Positions 17,904 through 26,325 of a stretch of DNA of 64,000 bases are shown piece after piece. The notes under the pieces were generated by a model, which worked only from the letters and a program-made list of their open reading frames with translations, had not been told where the DNA came from and made no database searches. The position numbers were made by a program, and so were the translations under genes. Numbering within the stretch: position 1 is the first letter of the stretch; the number at the start of each line of letters is the position of its first letter. Source of the stretch: Bacteroidia bacterium (GTDB lineage Bacteria; Bacteroidota; Bacteroidia; CAILMK01; JBBDIG01); assembly GCA_040880525.1 (NCBI GenBank), contig JBBDIG010000042.1, forward strand, positions 1 to 64,000. The letters run 5' to 3'.

Positions 17904-19808
17904 ATGGCGCAAACAGCGGCTATTCACACTGAAGAAATACATCACCACGAGCATTCGCATCATAAAGAGACTTTCATTACGAAGTACATCTTTAGCCAGG
18001 ATCATAAAACCATTGCCAAGCAATACCTCATCACAGGTATCGTCATGGGTTTTATTGGTGGTTTTCTCTCAGTTCTTTTCAGAATGCAGCTTGCCTGGCC
18101 AGATGATACCTTTCCCTGGCTGGAAATAGTGCTGGGAGGTTGGGCTCCCGGAGGACGAATTGATCCTAACTTCTACATGTCCCTGGTCACCATTCATGGT
18201 ACCATCATGGTGTTCTTCGTACTTACCGCAGGACTTTCAGGCACTTTTTCCAACCTGTTGATTCCGCTGCAATGCGGAGCACGGGATATGGCTTCGCCCT
18301 TTCTGAATATGCTGTCTTATTGGCTCTTCTTCCTTTCCTGCGTTGTTATGCTTTCCTCATTTTTAGTGGAGACTGGGCCTGCTTCAGGAGGTTGGACCGT
18401 TTATCCTCCTCTTAGTGCTTTGCCTGCAGCCATGCCCGGATCCGGAATGGGAATGACCTTATGGCTCTTCTCAATGGCGCTCTTTATTGCTTCAGTACTT
18501 ATGGGCGGCCTTAATTATATAAGTACTATTCTGAATATGCGGACTAAGGGCATGAGCATGACCAAACTGCCGCTAACCATCTGGGCTTTATTCCTGACAG
18601 CGGTTCTGGGGCTTCTCACCTTTCCAGTACTTTTTGCCGCTGCCCTGCTGCTTATTTTTGACCGCACATTAAACACTGCCTTTTTCCTTTCCGATATATG
18701 GATTAATGGTGCCCCGCTCATAGATCAAACCGGGGGCAGTTCAATTCTTTGGCAGCACCTGTTTTGGTTTCTCGGCCACCCGGAAGTATACATTGTAATA
18801 TTACCGGCATTTGGAATTACTTCCGAAATATTGTCAATACAGTCGCGAAAGCCGATTTTTGGATACCGGGCTATGATCGGATCATTGCTGGCCATTTCAC
18901 TCCTCTCTTTTCTTGTATGGGGCCATCACATGTTCGTTACGGGAATGAATCCATTCCTGGGTTCTGTATTCCTGTTTACTACACTGTTAATTGCAATTCC
19001 TTCTGCGGTTAAAGTATTTAACTGGCTTGCTACGCTATGGCGCGGGAAAATTGATTTTTCATCAGGAATGCTCTTCTCAATTGGAGTGGTTTCTCTGTTT
19101 ATATCGGGCGGGTTGACTGGAATTTTTCTTGGAAATGCAGCCGTGGACATCCCCCTGCATAATACCTATTTCGTAGTAGCTCACTTTCATATTGTGATGG
19201 GAAGTTCAGCAATCTTCGGAATGTTTGCCGGAGTATATCATTGGTTTCCGAAGATGTTCGGGCGAATGATGAACAGATCACTGGGTAGCCTTCACTTCTT
19301 CCTCACCTTCGCTTCTGTTTACATGGTATTTTTCCCCATGCACTTTATTGGAATTGGTGGAGTTCCCAGAAGATACTATTCCTTTACTTCTTTTGATTTT
19401 GCCAATATCTGGATGGACCTGAATATTTTTATTACCCTTTCTGCGATCCTTGGATTCGGGGCTCAGTTTATTTTCCTTTATAATTTTTTCCATAGTATTT
19501 ATAAAGGAAAGAAGGCTTCACGCAATCCCTGGAAAGCCAATACGCTGGAATGGACAACACCATTAAGACCAGGACATGGAAACTGGCCAGGCCCTATTCC
19601 TGAAGTGCATCGCTGGCCTTATGATTACAGCCATCCTGATACGAAGCTGGAATATATTCCGCAAACTATTAGCGATGAAGACCTTGCAGCAGGAATTGAC
19701 TATGACAGCGAATCCTATGACCCGATTAAACATACCACTTCTCCTTATGCAGAACGATCGGATTATATAGTGGAGGAGCATGAGGAAGAAAGGGAAAAAG
19801 GAGAATAA
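17904..19808 (+). CDS. coxA: cytochrome c oxidase subunit I
   Basis: 634 residues with about 12 membrane helices. Haem and CuB ligands are present: TIHGTIMVFF in helix II, FWFLGHPEVYIVILP with the proton-relay Glu in helix VI, WGHHMFVTGMNP in helix VII and HNTYFVVAHFHIVMG in helix X. It is the catalytic, proton-pumping subunit at the inner membrane, an A-type haem-copper oxidase. A His-rich N-terminal tail (HTEEIHHHEHSHH) precedes the first helix and may aid copper binding; this is an inference. It follows coxB and its stop overlaps the ctaA start by one base. Confidence 0.97.
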   Translation: MAQTAAIHTEEIHHHEHSHHKETFITKYIFSQDHKTIAKQYLITGIVMGFIGGFLSVLFRMQLAWPDDTFPWLEIVLGGWAPGGRIDPNFYMSLVTIHGTIMVFFVLTAGLSGTFSNLLIPLQCGARDMASPFLNMLSYWLFFLSCVVMLSSFLVETGPASGGWTVYPPLSALPAAMPGSGMGMTLWLFSMALFIASVLMGGLNYISTILNMRTKGMSMTKLPLTIWALFLTAVLGLLTFPVLFAAALLLIFDRTLNTAFFLSDIWINGAPLIDQTGGSSILWQHLFWFLGHPEVYIVILPAFGITSEILSIQSRKPIFGYRAMIGSLLAISLLSFLVWGHHMFVTGMNPFLGSVFLFTTLLIAIPSAVKVFNWLATLWRGKIDFSSGMLFSIGVVSLFISGGLTGIFLGNAAVDIPLHNTYFVVAHFHIVMGSSAIFGMFAGVYHWFPKMFGRMMNRSLGSLHFFLTFASVYMVFFPMHFIGIGGVPRRYYSFTSFDFANIWMDLNIFITLSAILGFGAQFIFLYNFFHSIYKGKKASRNPWKANTLEWTTPLRPGHGNWPGPIPEVHRWPYDYSHPDTKLEYIPQTISDEDLAAGIDYDSESYDPIKHTTSPYAERSDYIVEEHEEEREKGE

Positions 19809-20824
19809 TGTCCTCCTCCTATCATAAAGGTACAGTTTATAAGAAGCTGGGGCTTATCACACTGTTCTTCCTCTTCGGCCTTATTTTGATTGGCGGAATA
19901 GTACGAACTACAGGTGCTGGTATGGGATGTCCTGACTGGCCGCAGTGTTTTGGTATGTGGATACCACCTACAAACGTTTCTCAACTCCCTGAAAATTATC
20001 AGGAAATATATAAAGATCACGGATACGCTTCAATGGAATTTAATGCCGTCAGGACCTGGACAGAATATATAAACAGGTTGTTTGGAGCACTCACGGGCTT
20101 GTTCATACTCGCCACACTCATAGCCTCCTTTCCTTATCTTAAGCGGGACAGCACCGTCTTCTATCTTTCCCTTGCGGCTTTCCTGATGGTATGTTTTGAA
20201 GGATGGCTGGGTGCCAAAGTTGTAGCTTCAAACCTCGCTCCCAAGATGGTTACCATTCACTTGCTTGTGGCATTTCTCATTGTGGCCACGCTTATTTATG
20301 CATTATTGAGGGCTTATCATTTGCCTCCAAATTCTCTGAGCAACACAGGAAGTGGTCAATATAAAACCATTCAACTTATTGCTATTCCGGCTATCGTTGT
20401 TACGCTGGTCCAGGTGATTATAGGAACGTTCGTAAGGCAGGAAGTGACGGAGCTTACCCATCTCCTTCCTTCTGCAGAATCCTGGCTTGTTCAAAGTGCA
20501 GCAACTTTGCCTTTGCACCGCTCCCTTGCCTGGCTCGTCATTGCTACCAATGGTTTATTGATCTACATGATCATCAAAAAATTCGGGTGGAAAGGAGAAA
20601 TAATTTGGGCAGCCGTAGGTGTATGCCTGGTAACTGCAGCCCAGATCTTGACAGGAATTCTGCTCACCTACTTTGGATTCCCTCCCGCAGCTCAGGCACT
20701 GCATATTTTACTGGCAGCAATGCTTTTCGGTTTTCAAATATGGATTTTAGGAATCGCAAGCCTTGCCATCCGGTACAATGAAGTTGAAAGGAAAAGTTTA
20801 AAATTTGAATTTTCACTAAAATAA
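19808..20824 (+). CDS. ctaA: haem A synthase (COX15/CtaA family)
   Basis: 338 residues, eight membrane helices. GGIVRTTGAGMGCPDWPQCF near the N-terminus and the His residues in membrane segments (VTIHLLVAF, TLPLHRSLAW, ALHILLAAMLF) fit CtaA, which oxidises the haem O methyl group to make haem A for the oxidase next to it. It overlaps coxA by one base (TAATG), so translation is coupled, and ctaB starts directly after its stop. Confidence 0.93.
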   Translation: MSSSYHKGTVYKKLGLITLFFLFGLILIGGIVRTTGAGMGCPDWPQCFGMWIPPTNVSQLPENYQEIYKDHGYASMEFNAVRTWTEYINRLFGALTGLFILATLIASFPYLKRDSTVFYLSLAAFLMVCFEGWLGAKVVASNLAPKMVTIHLLVAFLIVATLIYALLRAYHLPPNSLSNTGSGQYKTIQLIAIPAIVVTLVQVIIGTFVRQEVTELTHLLPSAESWLVQSAATLPLHRSLAWLVIATNGLLIYMIIKKFGWKGEIIWAAVGVCLVTAAQILTGILLTYFGFPPAAQALHILLAAMLFGFQIWILGIASLAIRYNEVERKSLKFEFSLK

Positions 20825-21739
20825 ATGATCTTTCAAAAAACATATCACACACATGCCCTACCCGGAATTTATCTCCGGCAAAAACTGTCGGATTACGGCC
20901 AGTTGGTAAAATTCCGCCTTACCGTCATGGTGATCTTCTCCACTTTTGCCGGCTTCCTTTTAGGATCAGGCTTACAGGTGGACTGGTTTCAACTCATAAT
21001 GATTCTCGTGGGAGGATTTATGATAGTTGGCGCTGCAAATGGCATCAACCAGATCATAGAGCGCGATGCTGACAAAAAGATGAGGCGGACGGAAAACAGG
21101 CCCCTCGCTCAAAACAGGCTGGCCGTCTGGGAGGCCGCAGTATTTTGTATAATCCTGGGGCTGAGCGGTGTGCTGCTGCTGGGTTTCGTTCATAATCCGC
21201 TTACAGGCTGGCTTTCGTTTGCTTCCCTCGTCCTTTATGCATTTGTTTACACACCCTTAAAAAAGCACTCGCCCATTGCCGTTTTTGTAGGTGCCATTCC
21301 CGGAGCTTTGCCCCCCGCCATCGGATATGCTGGCGCCACTGGCTCCATTGACGGAATTGCGATTTCTTTGTTTCTTATTCAGTTTATCTGGCAATTCCCG
21401 CACTTCTGGGCAATTGCCTGGGTGCTTCAGGAGGATTATCAGCGGGCGGGATATAATCTTCTTCCTCTGGGGGGCGAAAAAAACAGGCGGGGCGCATTTC
21501 AGATTGTAATGTTTTCGATGTTGATCATTCCGGTTAGCATTTTACCGGCAGTACTGGGAATAGGAGGAGTAGTTTCGGCAATAGCAGGTTTAGCCGGAGG
21601 AATATATTTGCTGGCGCGGAGCATGGTATTATTCAGAAGGCTGGATGACCCCTCAGCACGGAAGCTGATGTACGCTTCCTTTATTTACATTCCTGCCGTT
21701 TTTCTCATCTTTATTCTGGACAGATTTTTCATTGTATAA
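20825..21739 (+). CDS. ctaB: haem O synthase (protohaem IX farnesyltransferase)
   Basis: 304 residues. The UbiA-type motif NGINQIIERDADKKMRRTEN is intact around residues 70-90, with nine or so membrane helices. It farnesylates haem B to haem O, the substrate of CtaA. No gap to ctaA (TAA then ATG). Confidence 0.95.
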   Translation: MIFQKTYHTHALPGIYLRQKLSDYGQLVKFRLTVMVIFSTFAGFLLGSGLQVDWFQLIMILVGGFMIVGAANGINQIIERDADKKMRRTENRPLAQNRLAVWEAAVFCIILGLSGVLLLGFVHNPLTGWLSFASLVLYAFVYTPLKKHSPIAVFVGAIPGALPPAIGYAGATGSIDGIAISLFLIQFIWQFPHFWAIAWVLQEDYQRAGYNLLPLGGEKNRRGAFQIVMFSMLIIPVSILPAVLGIGGVVSAIAGLAGGIYLLARSMVLFRRLDDPSARKLMYASFIYIPAVFLIFILDRFFIV

Positions 21740-21742
21740 AAA

Positions 21743-22321
21743 ATGGTTGAAGCTAAAATATTGCAAGGCGAAAAGAGAAACTATATCGTCCATCCGGTAA
21801 GATTCAACTTGTGGCTTTTTCTTGTGACTGTAACCATGCTATTTATGGCCTTCACAAGTGCATATATCGTCAGGCGCGCAGAAGGGAACTGGCTCTATTT
21901 CGATCTACCCATTCTGTTTGCAGTTACCACGGGCATTATCGTATTCGCCAGCGTTTTATTGCAGGCAGCCGTTTATGCCGCCAGGAAAAATGAGTTGGCC
22001 TGGTTGAAAATATTGCTCTGGGGAACAACACTTTTCGGCCTTGCATTCGTAACGGGGCAATTCTTAGCCTGGCAGGATTTGGTTGCGAATAAAATTTTTG
22101 TTTCCGGAAATGTTGCGGGTACCTTTCTTTATATAATTTCGGGGCTTCACGCCATTCACGTTGTGGGAGGTATTGTTGTGCTGGGCGCAACCTTGTATTC
22201 AACCTATCATTACAAAGTACATTCAAAAGAAATGTTGAGGATAAGCCTTTGTACTACGTACTGGCATTTTATGACGATACTTTGGGTTTACCTTTACATT
22301 TTCCTCTTGCTTTTCAGATAA
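21743..22321 (+). CDS. cytochrome c oxidase subunit III, first copy
   Basis: 192 residues, five membrane helices of the COX3 type. TSAYIVRRAEGNWLYFDLP near residue 35 and SGLHAIHVVGGIVVLGATL and YWHFMTILWVYLYIF at the C-terminus mark the family. It is the shorter, divergent copy; Bacteroidetes often have two subunit III genes in tandem. It begins 3 bases after ctaB. Confidence 0.9.
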   Translation: MVEAKILQGEKRNYIVHPVRFNLWLFLVTVTMLFMAFTSAYIVRRAEGNWLYFDLPILFAVTTGIIVFASVLLQAAVYAARKNELAWLKILLWGTTLFGLAFVTGQFLAWQDLVANKIFVSGNVAGTFLYIISGLHAIHVVGGIVVLGATLYSTYHYKVHSKEMLRISLCTTYWHFMTILWVYLYIFLLLFR

Positions 22322-22352
22322 GCTTAACTAAGATCAGAAAGAACGAAACAAT

Positions 22353-23015
22353 ATGTCAGCAGAATCAACAACAATTCCTAAAAACGTCTCGCGATGGAGC
22401 GGAGGCATAGTCCCAATGGGATCGAGTTACGGGAAGCTCATGATGTGGTTTTTCCTCCTCTCTGATGCCTTTACATTTTCCACGCTGCTCGTCACGTACG
22501 GATTCATCAGAATCGGGAGTGAAAAGTGGGCTAATCCGGAAGCGGTTTTTAAGGATGTTCCCTTCATTCATGGCGTAGAACTGCCATTGGTTTTTGTAGG
22601 AATCATGACCTTTATTCTCATCACAAGCAGCGTTACTATGGTGCTGGGAGTAGAGGCCGGCCATAGGATGGACCGGAAAGCGGTTGAAAAATATATGCTG
22701 CTGACCATATTGGGTGGCGCTGCCTTTTTAGGATGCCAGGCTTGGGAATGGTCTCACCTTATTGTTGGAGGAACCACTATCTACGGCAATCCATGGGGAG
22801 ATTTGATGTTTGGCCAGTTGTTTTTTATCATCACTGGGTTTCATGGATTTCATGTTTTTAGCGGCCTTGTCATCCTATTTATTGTTTATTTAATGGTGAA
22901 AAATAAAACGCTGGAGAAAAGAGGCCATTATGAAATGGTGGAAAAAGTAGGTTTGTACTGGCACTTTGTGGATTTGGTGTGGGTATTTGTCTTTACATTG
23001 TTTTACTTAATCTAA
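22353..23015 (+). CDS. cytochrome c oxidase subunit III, second copy
   Basis: 220 residues, six membrane helices. GSSYGKLMMWFFLLSDAFTF at the start, QAWEWSHLI with the conserved Glu region, ITGFHGFHVFSGLVILFIVY and YWHFVDLVWVFVFTLFYLI at the end place it in COX3. It shares the HGFHV/YWHF motifs with the gene before it, with 31 bases between them. Confidence 0.93.
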   Translation: MSAESTTIPKNVSRWSGGIVPMGSSYGKLMMWFFLLSDAFTFSTLLVTYGFIRIGSEKWANPEAVFKDVPFIHGVELPLVFVGIMTFILITSSVTMVLGVEAGHRMDRKAVEKYMLLTILGGAAFLGCQAWEWSHLIVGGTTIYGNPWGDLMFGQLFFIITGFHGFHVFSGLVILFIVYLMVKNKTLEKRGHYEMVEKVGLYWHFVDLVWVFVFTLFYLI

Positions 23016-23035
23016 AGATTATTTAAGAAGAAAAA

Positions 23036-23404
23036 ATGAGCGAGCATAACGAGCACATGGAAGCAGTTGAAGCCGGAATTCATAATCCGGAATCAAATAC
23101 ATCTGAAATATGGAGAGCCTTCTGGATTTTGTTGGGACTTACGGTTGCTGAGTTTCTCATAGCACTTGCCTTGCCTGATTCGATTAAAGAAGCGATAGGT
23201 GGCAAGCCTACTATAGATGCTATTTTCCTGATCCTTACCGTTTTTAAAGCTTTCTATATTGTAGCGTATTTCATGCACCTGAAGCATGAAAAAATATCAC
23301 TGGTTTATTCGATTGTGGTACCCATGATCTTTGTTTTGTACCTGATCGCGCTGCTGATTTATGAAGGCTCAAATTATTTGGATTGGGGCATTATGAACCG
23401 CTAG
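23036..23404 (+). CDS. cytochrome c oxidase subunit IV (prokaryotic type)
   Basis: 122 residues with three membrane helices. WRAFWILLGLTVAEFLIALA, LTVFKAFYIVAYFMHLKHEK and a final helix match the small bacterial subunit IV family (CoxD/CtaF), where the FYIVAYFMHL stretch is the most conserved part. It stabilises the oxidase. The sco gene starts right after its stop codon. Confidence 0.9.
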   Translation: MSEHNEHMEAVEAGIHNPESNTSEIWRAFWILLGLTVAEFLIALALPDSIKEAIGGKPTIDAIFLILTVFKAFYIVAYFMHLKHEKISLVYSIVVPMIFVLYLIALLIYEGSNYLDWGIMNR

Positions 23405-24025
23405 ATGGACAGAAAGCGAGCATACCTGCTCCTGGTAGTGTTTCTGGTTTTTATTCTTCCAGTTCTCATAATTTTGATCTTGAAAACAGGAAAGACTGAA
23501 TATAAAAACCTGCCGGTATATGGTAGTCAAACATTTGATCCCAACACCAGAGATAGCATTTCACACAAAGTCCCTCCCTTCAGCCTGAAAAATACATCAG
23601 GCCATCCATTTAAATCTGAAGAATTAAACGGATCGGTATACGTGGTAAGCTTACATCCGGTTCATTGTGATGACACCTGTAGAAAAGTCCAGGAACAACT
23701 CTTGCGAGTCCAAAACTCTTACACTCATATTGAAAATGTGATGATCGTAAGCCTGTTCCCGAAAGACGGATCAGCCAGCGGATCAGAAAATTTCGCTTTA
23801 CAAAACGAAATTGACACGCAGCGCTGGAAATTGCTGACAGCCAATTCCGATGAAATAAATGACTTATGGGAGCAAGGTTACCTGCAGGAGGAAGCAGCGC
23901 ATCAAAATCTTGTACTTACAGATCAATATGGCAGAATAAGAGGGATTTATGATGGCACGCAACGAGAAGAGGGTAAACGCCTGATGGATGAAATAAATCT
24001 ATTATTAAGGATGGATGGAAAGTAA
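23405..24025 (+). CDS. SCO1/SenC-family copper chaperone
   Basis: 206 residues. One N-terminal membrane anchor (about 7-27) and a thioredoxin-like domain facing the periplasm. The copper-binding CxxxC appears as HCDDTCRKV, and the distal His at EEAAHQNLVLTDQYG. It delivers copper to the CuA site of subunit II. It follows subunit IV with no gap and overlaps the DUF420 gene by 11 bases. Confidence 0.9.
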   Translation: MDRKRAYLLLVVFLVFILPVLIILILKTGKTEYKNLPVYGSQTFDPNTRDSISHKVPPFSLKNTSGHPFKSEELNGSVYVVSLHPVHCDDTCRKVQEQLLRVQNSYTHIENVMIVSLFPKDGSASGSENFALQNEIDTQRWKLLTANSDEINDLWEQGYLQEEAAHQNLVLTDQYGRIRGIYDGTQREEGKRLMDEINLLLRMDGK

Positions 24026-24560
24026 ACCTCTGATCAGAGAAAAATTCTGGTTTTTTATCATTGCAGTGGTTTCAGTTTTGGTGGTTGGCCTCGTTGTGCT
24101 TTTGATCTTACGTGCCGAGCAAATCGATCAATTCCATCCTGATATATACATTCTTCCAAAACTCAATGCCATATTAAATTCTGCTACATTCGTCATGCTG
24201 CTTGCCGGCTTTTTCTTCATAATGAAAAAAAACATCCGGTATCATCAATATTGCATGGTCACTGCATTAACCCTTTCGGTATTTTTTCTTGTATCCTACA
24301 TAATCTATCATTCCAATGCACCTTCCACTAAATTTGAAGGTGAAGGAACTATACGGGCGGTTTATTTTTTCCTGCTTTTAACGCACATTGTTCTCGCTGC
24401 CGTTGTTGTTCCCCTTGCGTTGCTCACGATCTTTAGGATATGGAATTTGCAAATACTACAGCATAAGAAGATTGCCAGATGGACGTTGCCGATCTGGTTG
24501 TACGTAAGTGCCACAGGCATCATTGTTTATTTAATGATTAAACCTTACTATCCGGTTTGA
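24015..24560 (+). CDS. DUF420 membrane protein of the oxidase operon
   Basis: 181 residues, five membrane helices. LPKLNAILNSATFVMLLAGF, NIRYHQYCMVTALTLS and FLLLTHIVLAAVVVPLALLT are typical of DUF420, whose conserved His residues suggest a role in oxidase assembly or metal supply, but the function is not established. The start overlaps sco by 11 bases; the next gene begins 5 bases after its stop. Confidence 0.88.
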   Translation: MESKPLIREKFWFFIIAVVSVLVVGLVVLLILRAEQIDQFHPDIYILPKLNAILNSATFVMLLAGFFFIMKKNIRYHQYCMVTALTLSVFFLVSYIIYHSNAPSTKFEGEGTIRAVYFFLLLTHIVLAAVVVPLALLTIFRIWNLQILQHKKIARWTLPIWLYVSATGIIVYLMIKPYYPV

Positions 24561-24565
24561 GAAAA

Positions 24566-24817
24566 ATGAAATCGATAAAAACTTATACCCTGCTGATGTT
24601 CTTCTTTACAGCCTCTATGGTTATTTTGCCATCATCAGATGCTAATGCACAGTGTCCGATGTGTAAAGCATCAGTGGAAAGCGCAATGCACGAAAAAGGG
24701 AATACGAAAGGGTTAGGGCTGAATGATGGCATTCTCTACTTGCTTGCGGCACCTTATCTGGCTGCACTGATCATCGGAGGATTTTGGTATAAAAACTATC
24801 GCCTCAAGCATCATTGA
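24566..24817 (+). CDS. small exported membrane protein with a CPMC motif
   Basis: 83 residues. Signal-like helix (about 5-25), then ANAQCPMCKASVESAM and a C-terminal membrane helix (YLLAAPYLAALIIGGFWY). I recall short CPMC proteins of this kind at the end of Bacteroidetes oxidase operons; the CPMC pair could bind a metal or act as a thiol pair, but no function is known. The ATG at 24566 is preferred over an in-frame TTG at 24557. Probably the last gene of the operon. Confidence 0.7.
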   Translation: MKSIKTYTLLMFFFTASMVILPSSDANAQCPMCKASVESAMHEKGNTKGLGLNDGILYLLAAPYLAALIIGGFWYKNYRLKHH

Positions 24818-24911
24818 TCCGAAATTCCGGTGCAACTTATTACAGCAGGACAGAAGAAGATGGCATCAAGTATATTTGCCCCTGTAATGAAAGCTATACT
24901 GAAAGTAGAAT

Positions 24912-25361
24912 ATGAGTGAAGAAATGGATTCAGGAGCAAAGACGATCATGCTCATAGATGACGAAGAAATAGATAACCTGATCAATGGAAAGATTGTGGA
25001 AAAAAGTGGACTTGGGAAACCTCGCTATGTTTTTAAAGAATCCACTGCGGCTATAGAGTTCTTACGGATTATGAGCAAGCAGGAAACTGAAGCCGACCAG
25101 CCATTCCCTGATTTAATTTTTCTTGATATTAATATGCCCTTGCTGGATGGTTTTCAATTTTTGAATTTATTCGATTCATTGCCGGAGGAGCAGCGCAAAG
25201 AGACTTTCATTATTATGCTATCTTCCTCCATCAATCCTGAGGATAAAGCCCGGGCACTTAGCAACAAGCATGTATTGGCATTTCTTACCAAGCCCTTGTC
25301 TCATTCCGTTTTGAATGAGGTGAAAACTATGCTACAGACCAGAGAAGGAAGGAAAATTTAG
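24912..25361 (+). CDS. stand-alone response regulator receiver protein
   Basis: 149 residues, only a receiver domain. TIMLIDDEEIDNLINGKI has the acidic pair; the phosphoacceptor Asp is in LIFLDINMPLLDGFQF (about residue 77), followed by MLSSSINPED and a FLTKPL lysine. No output domain. It overlaps the 3' end of the convergent STAS-like gene by four bases. The nearest kinase in this group is the PAS kinase at 29253-30512; a partnership is only inferred. Confidence 0.92.
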   Translation: MSEEMDSGAKTIMLIDDEEIDNLINGKIVEKSGLGKPRYVFKESTAAIEFLRIMSKQETEADQPFPDLIFLDINMPLLDGFQFLNLFDSLPEEQRKETFIIMLSSSINPEDKARALSNKHVLAFLTKPLSHSVLNEVKTMLQTREGRKI

Positions 25362-25756
25362 TCGGACCTTTTATATCGCTCCAACCATTTCAGCGCACTA
25401 TCCATTTCATTGAAAAGCTTAAGCGGAAGCTTTGGCTGATTAAAAGTGACAAAAATATTGGCCATTATGCGGTTGGCTGACGATTCCACAATGAAAGCAG
25501 CGGCAATGAGGCCGGAAGTGGAGCTACTGGTGGCAAGAAAATCCCTTGCCTCCTTAGTAATGGACTTAATGTTCCTCACGTCCATGCAGATCGGATAACT
25601 TTTCCCACCTGTAACCTTCAGCCTGTCATTCACAGTATTCTTGGCCGTTTCCAGATCAAAGACAGTATTTTCCTTAATAACCCCTATTAAAATCTGATCC
25701 TCAATCCACAGTCGCCAATAAGGGGTCTCAATCTCGTTATCTTTCTTATTGTCCAT
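25358..25756 (-). CDS. STAS/SEC14-like (DUF7793) protein, copy 1
   Basis: 132 residues, no signal or membrane helix. The core motifs are CMDVRNIKSITKEARDFLAT and ANIFVTFNQPKLPLKLFNE, then ALKWLERY at the end. It is clearly paralogous to the gene at 28798-29190: both contain ITK-ARD-LAT, MAN and P-K-F-ALKWL or AMKWL. I recall this pattern as the STAS/SEC14-like group found in Bacteroidetes (DUF7793); function unknown. The two copies flank the PLP/GNAT fusion gene. Confidence 0.72.
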   Translation of the reverse strand: MDNKKDNEIETPYWRLWIEDQILIGVIKENTVFDLETAKNTVNDRLKVTGGKSYPICMDVRNIKSITKEARDFLATSSSTSGLIAAAFIVESSANRIMANIFVTFNQPKLPLKLFNEMDSALKWLERYKRSD

Positions 25757-26325
25757 TGCAGCGAATTTACTCTTTAACTTTCATTTTTCTTTATTCCTTT
25801 CTGCTCTTACTCTATAAATTCTTCAACCGGGACTTTGGGTTTCGTCAGCAAAAATCCATTTTTATATGTTAAATATCACCCGGTAGCCGTTGATTTGCTT
25901 TCCCCTTCAATTGTTTTAACTATATATTTCAGTTGTATCATACTTTCGCTTTTATGTTTTTCATTATTATTGGATGAAGTTCTTACACACGATATTCCCT
26001 GAACTATAAACTGATACTCTGGTGAAGTACAGATATAAAAAGATCACTTAATTCAATTATAGTATTGATGTTCAGCACTTTAACATAAATCATATACTTA
26101 TTTATAACATACCATTCACTTAGTTTCTACGGAAGGAATTATGCTTAGACCCATGCCTATATCAGTGCAAGAACCTCTTCTATCTTACACCTGTAAGGAC
26201 GCTATAGAATTATAAGGTTGTTACACTATCTATGGAGATAATTTAGCTCCATCAAACCAATACTACTAATAGTAAGTCCCAGCCTCTTAAATTAATTTAA
26301 TCCCAATTCCACTTTTAGATCCCTA
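25757..26325. other. 569-base AT-rich gap upstream of the PLP/GNAT gene
   Basis: No gene, terminator or clear TAnnTTTG site was found. The region is visibly more AT-rich than the flanking genes and should hold the promoters of both divergent genes, but I cannot point to them. Confidence 0.5.

Noticed and set aside
16383-24817. Alternative complex III genes beside the oxidase operon
   Set aside because: None is present; upstream is the MBL-rhodanese gene and downstream a receiver gene.
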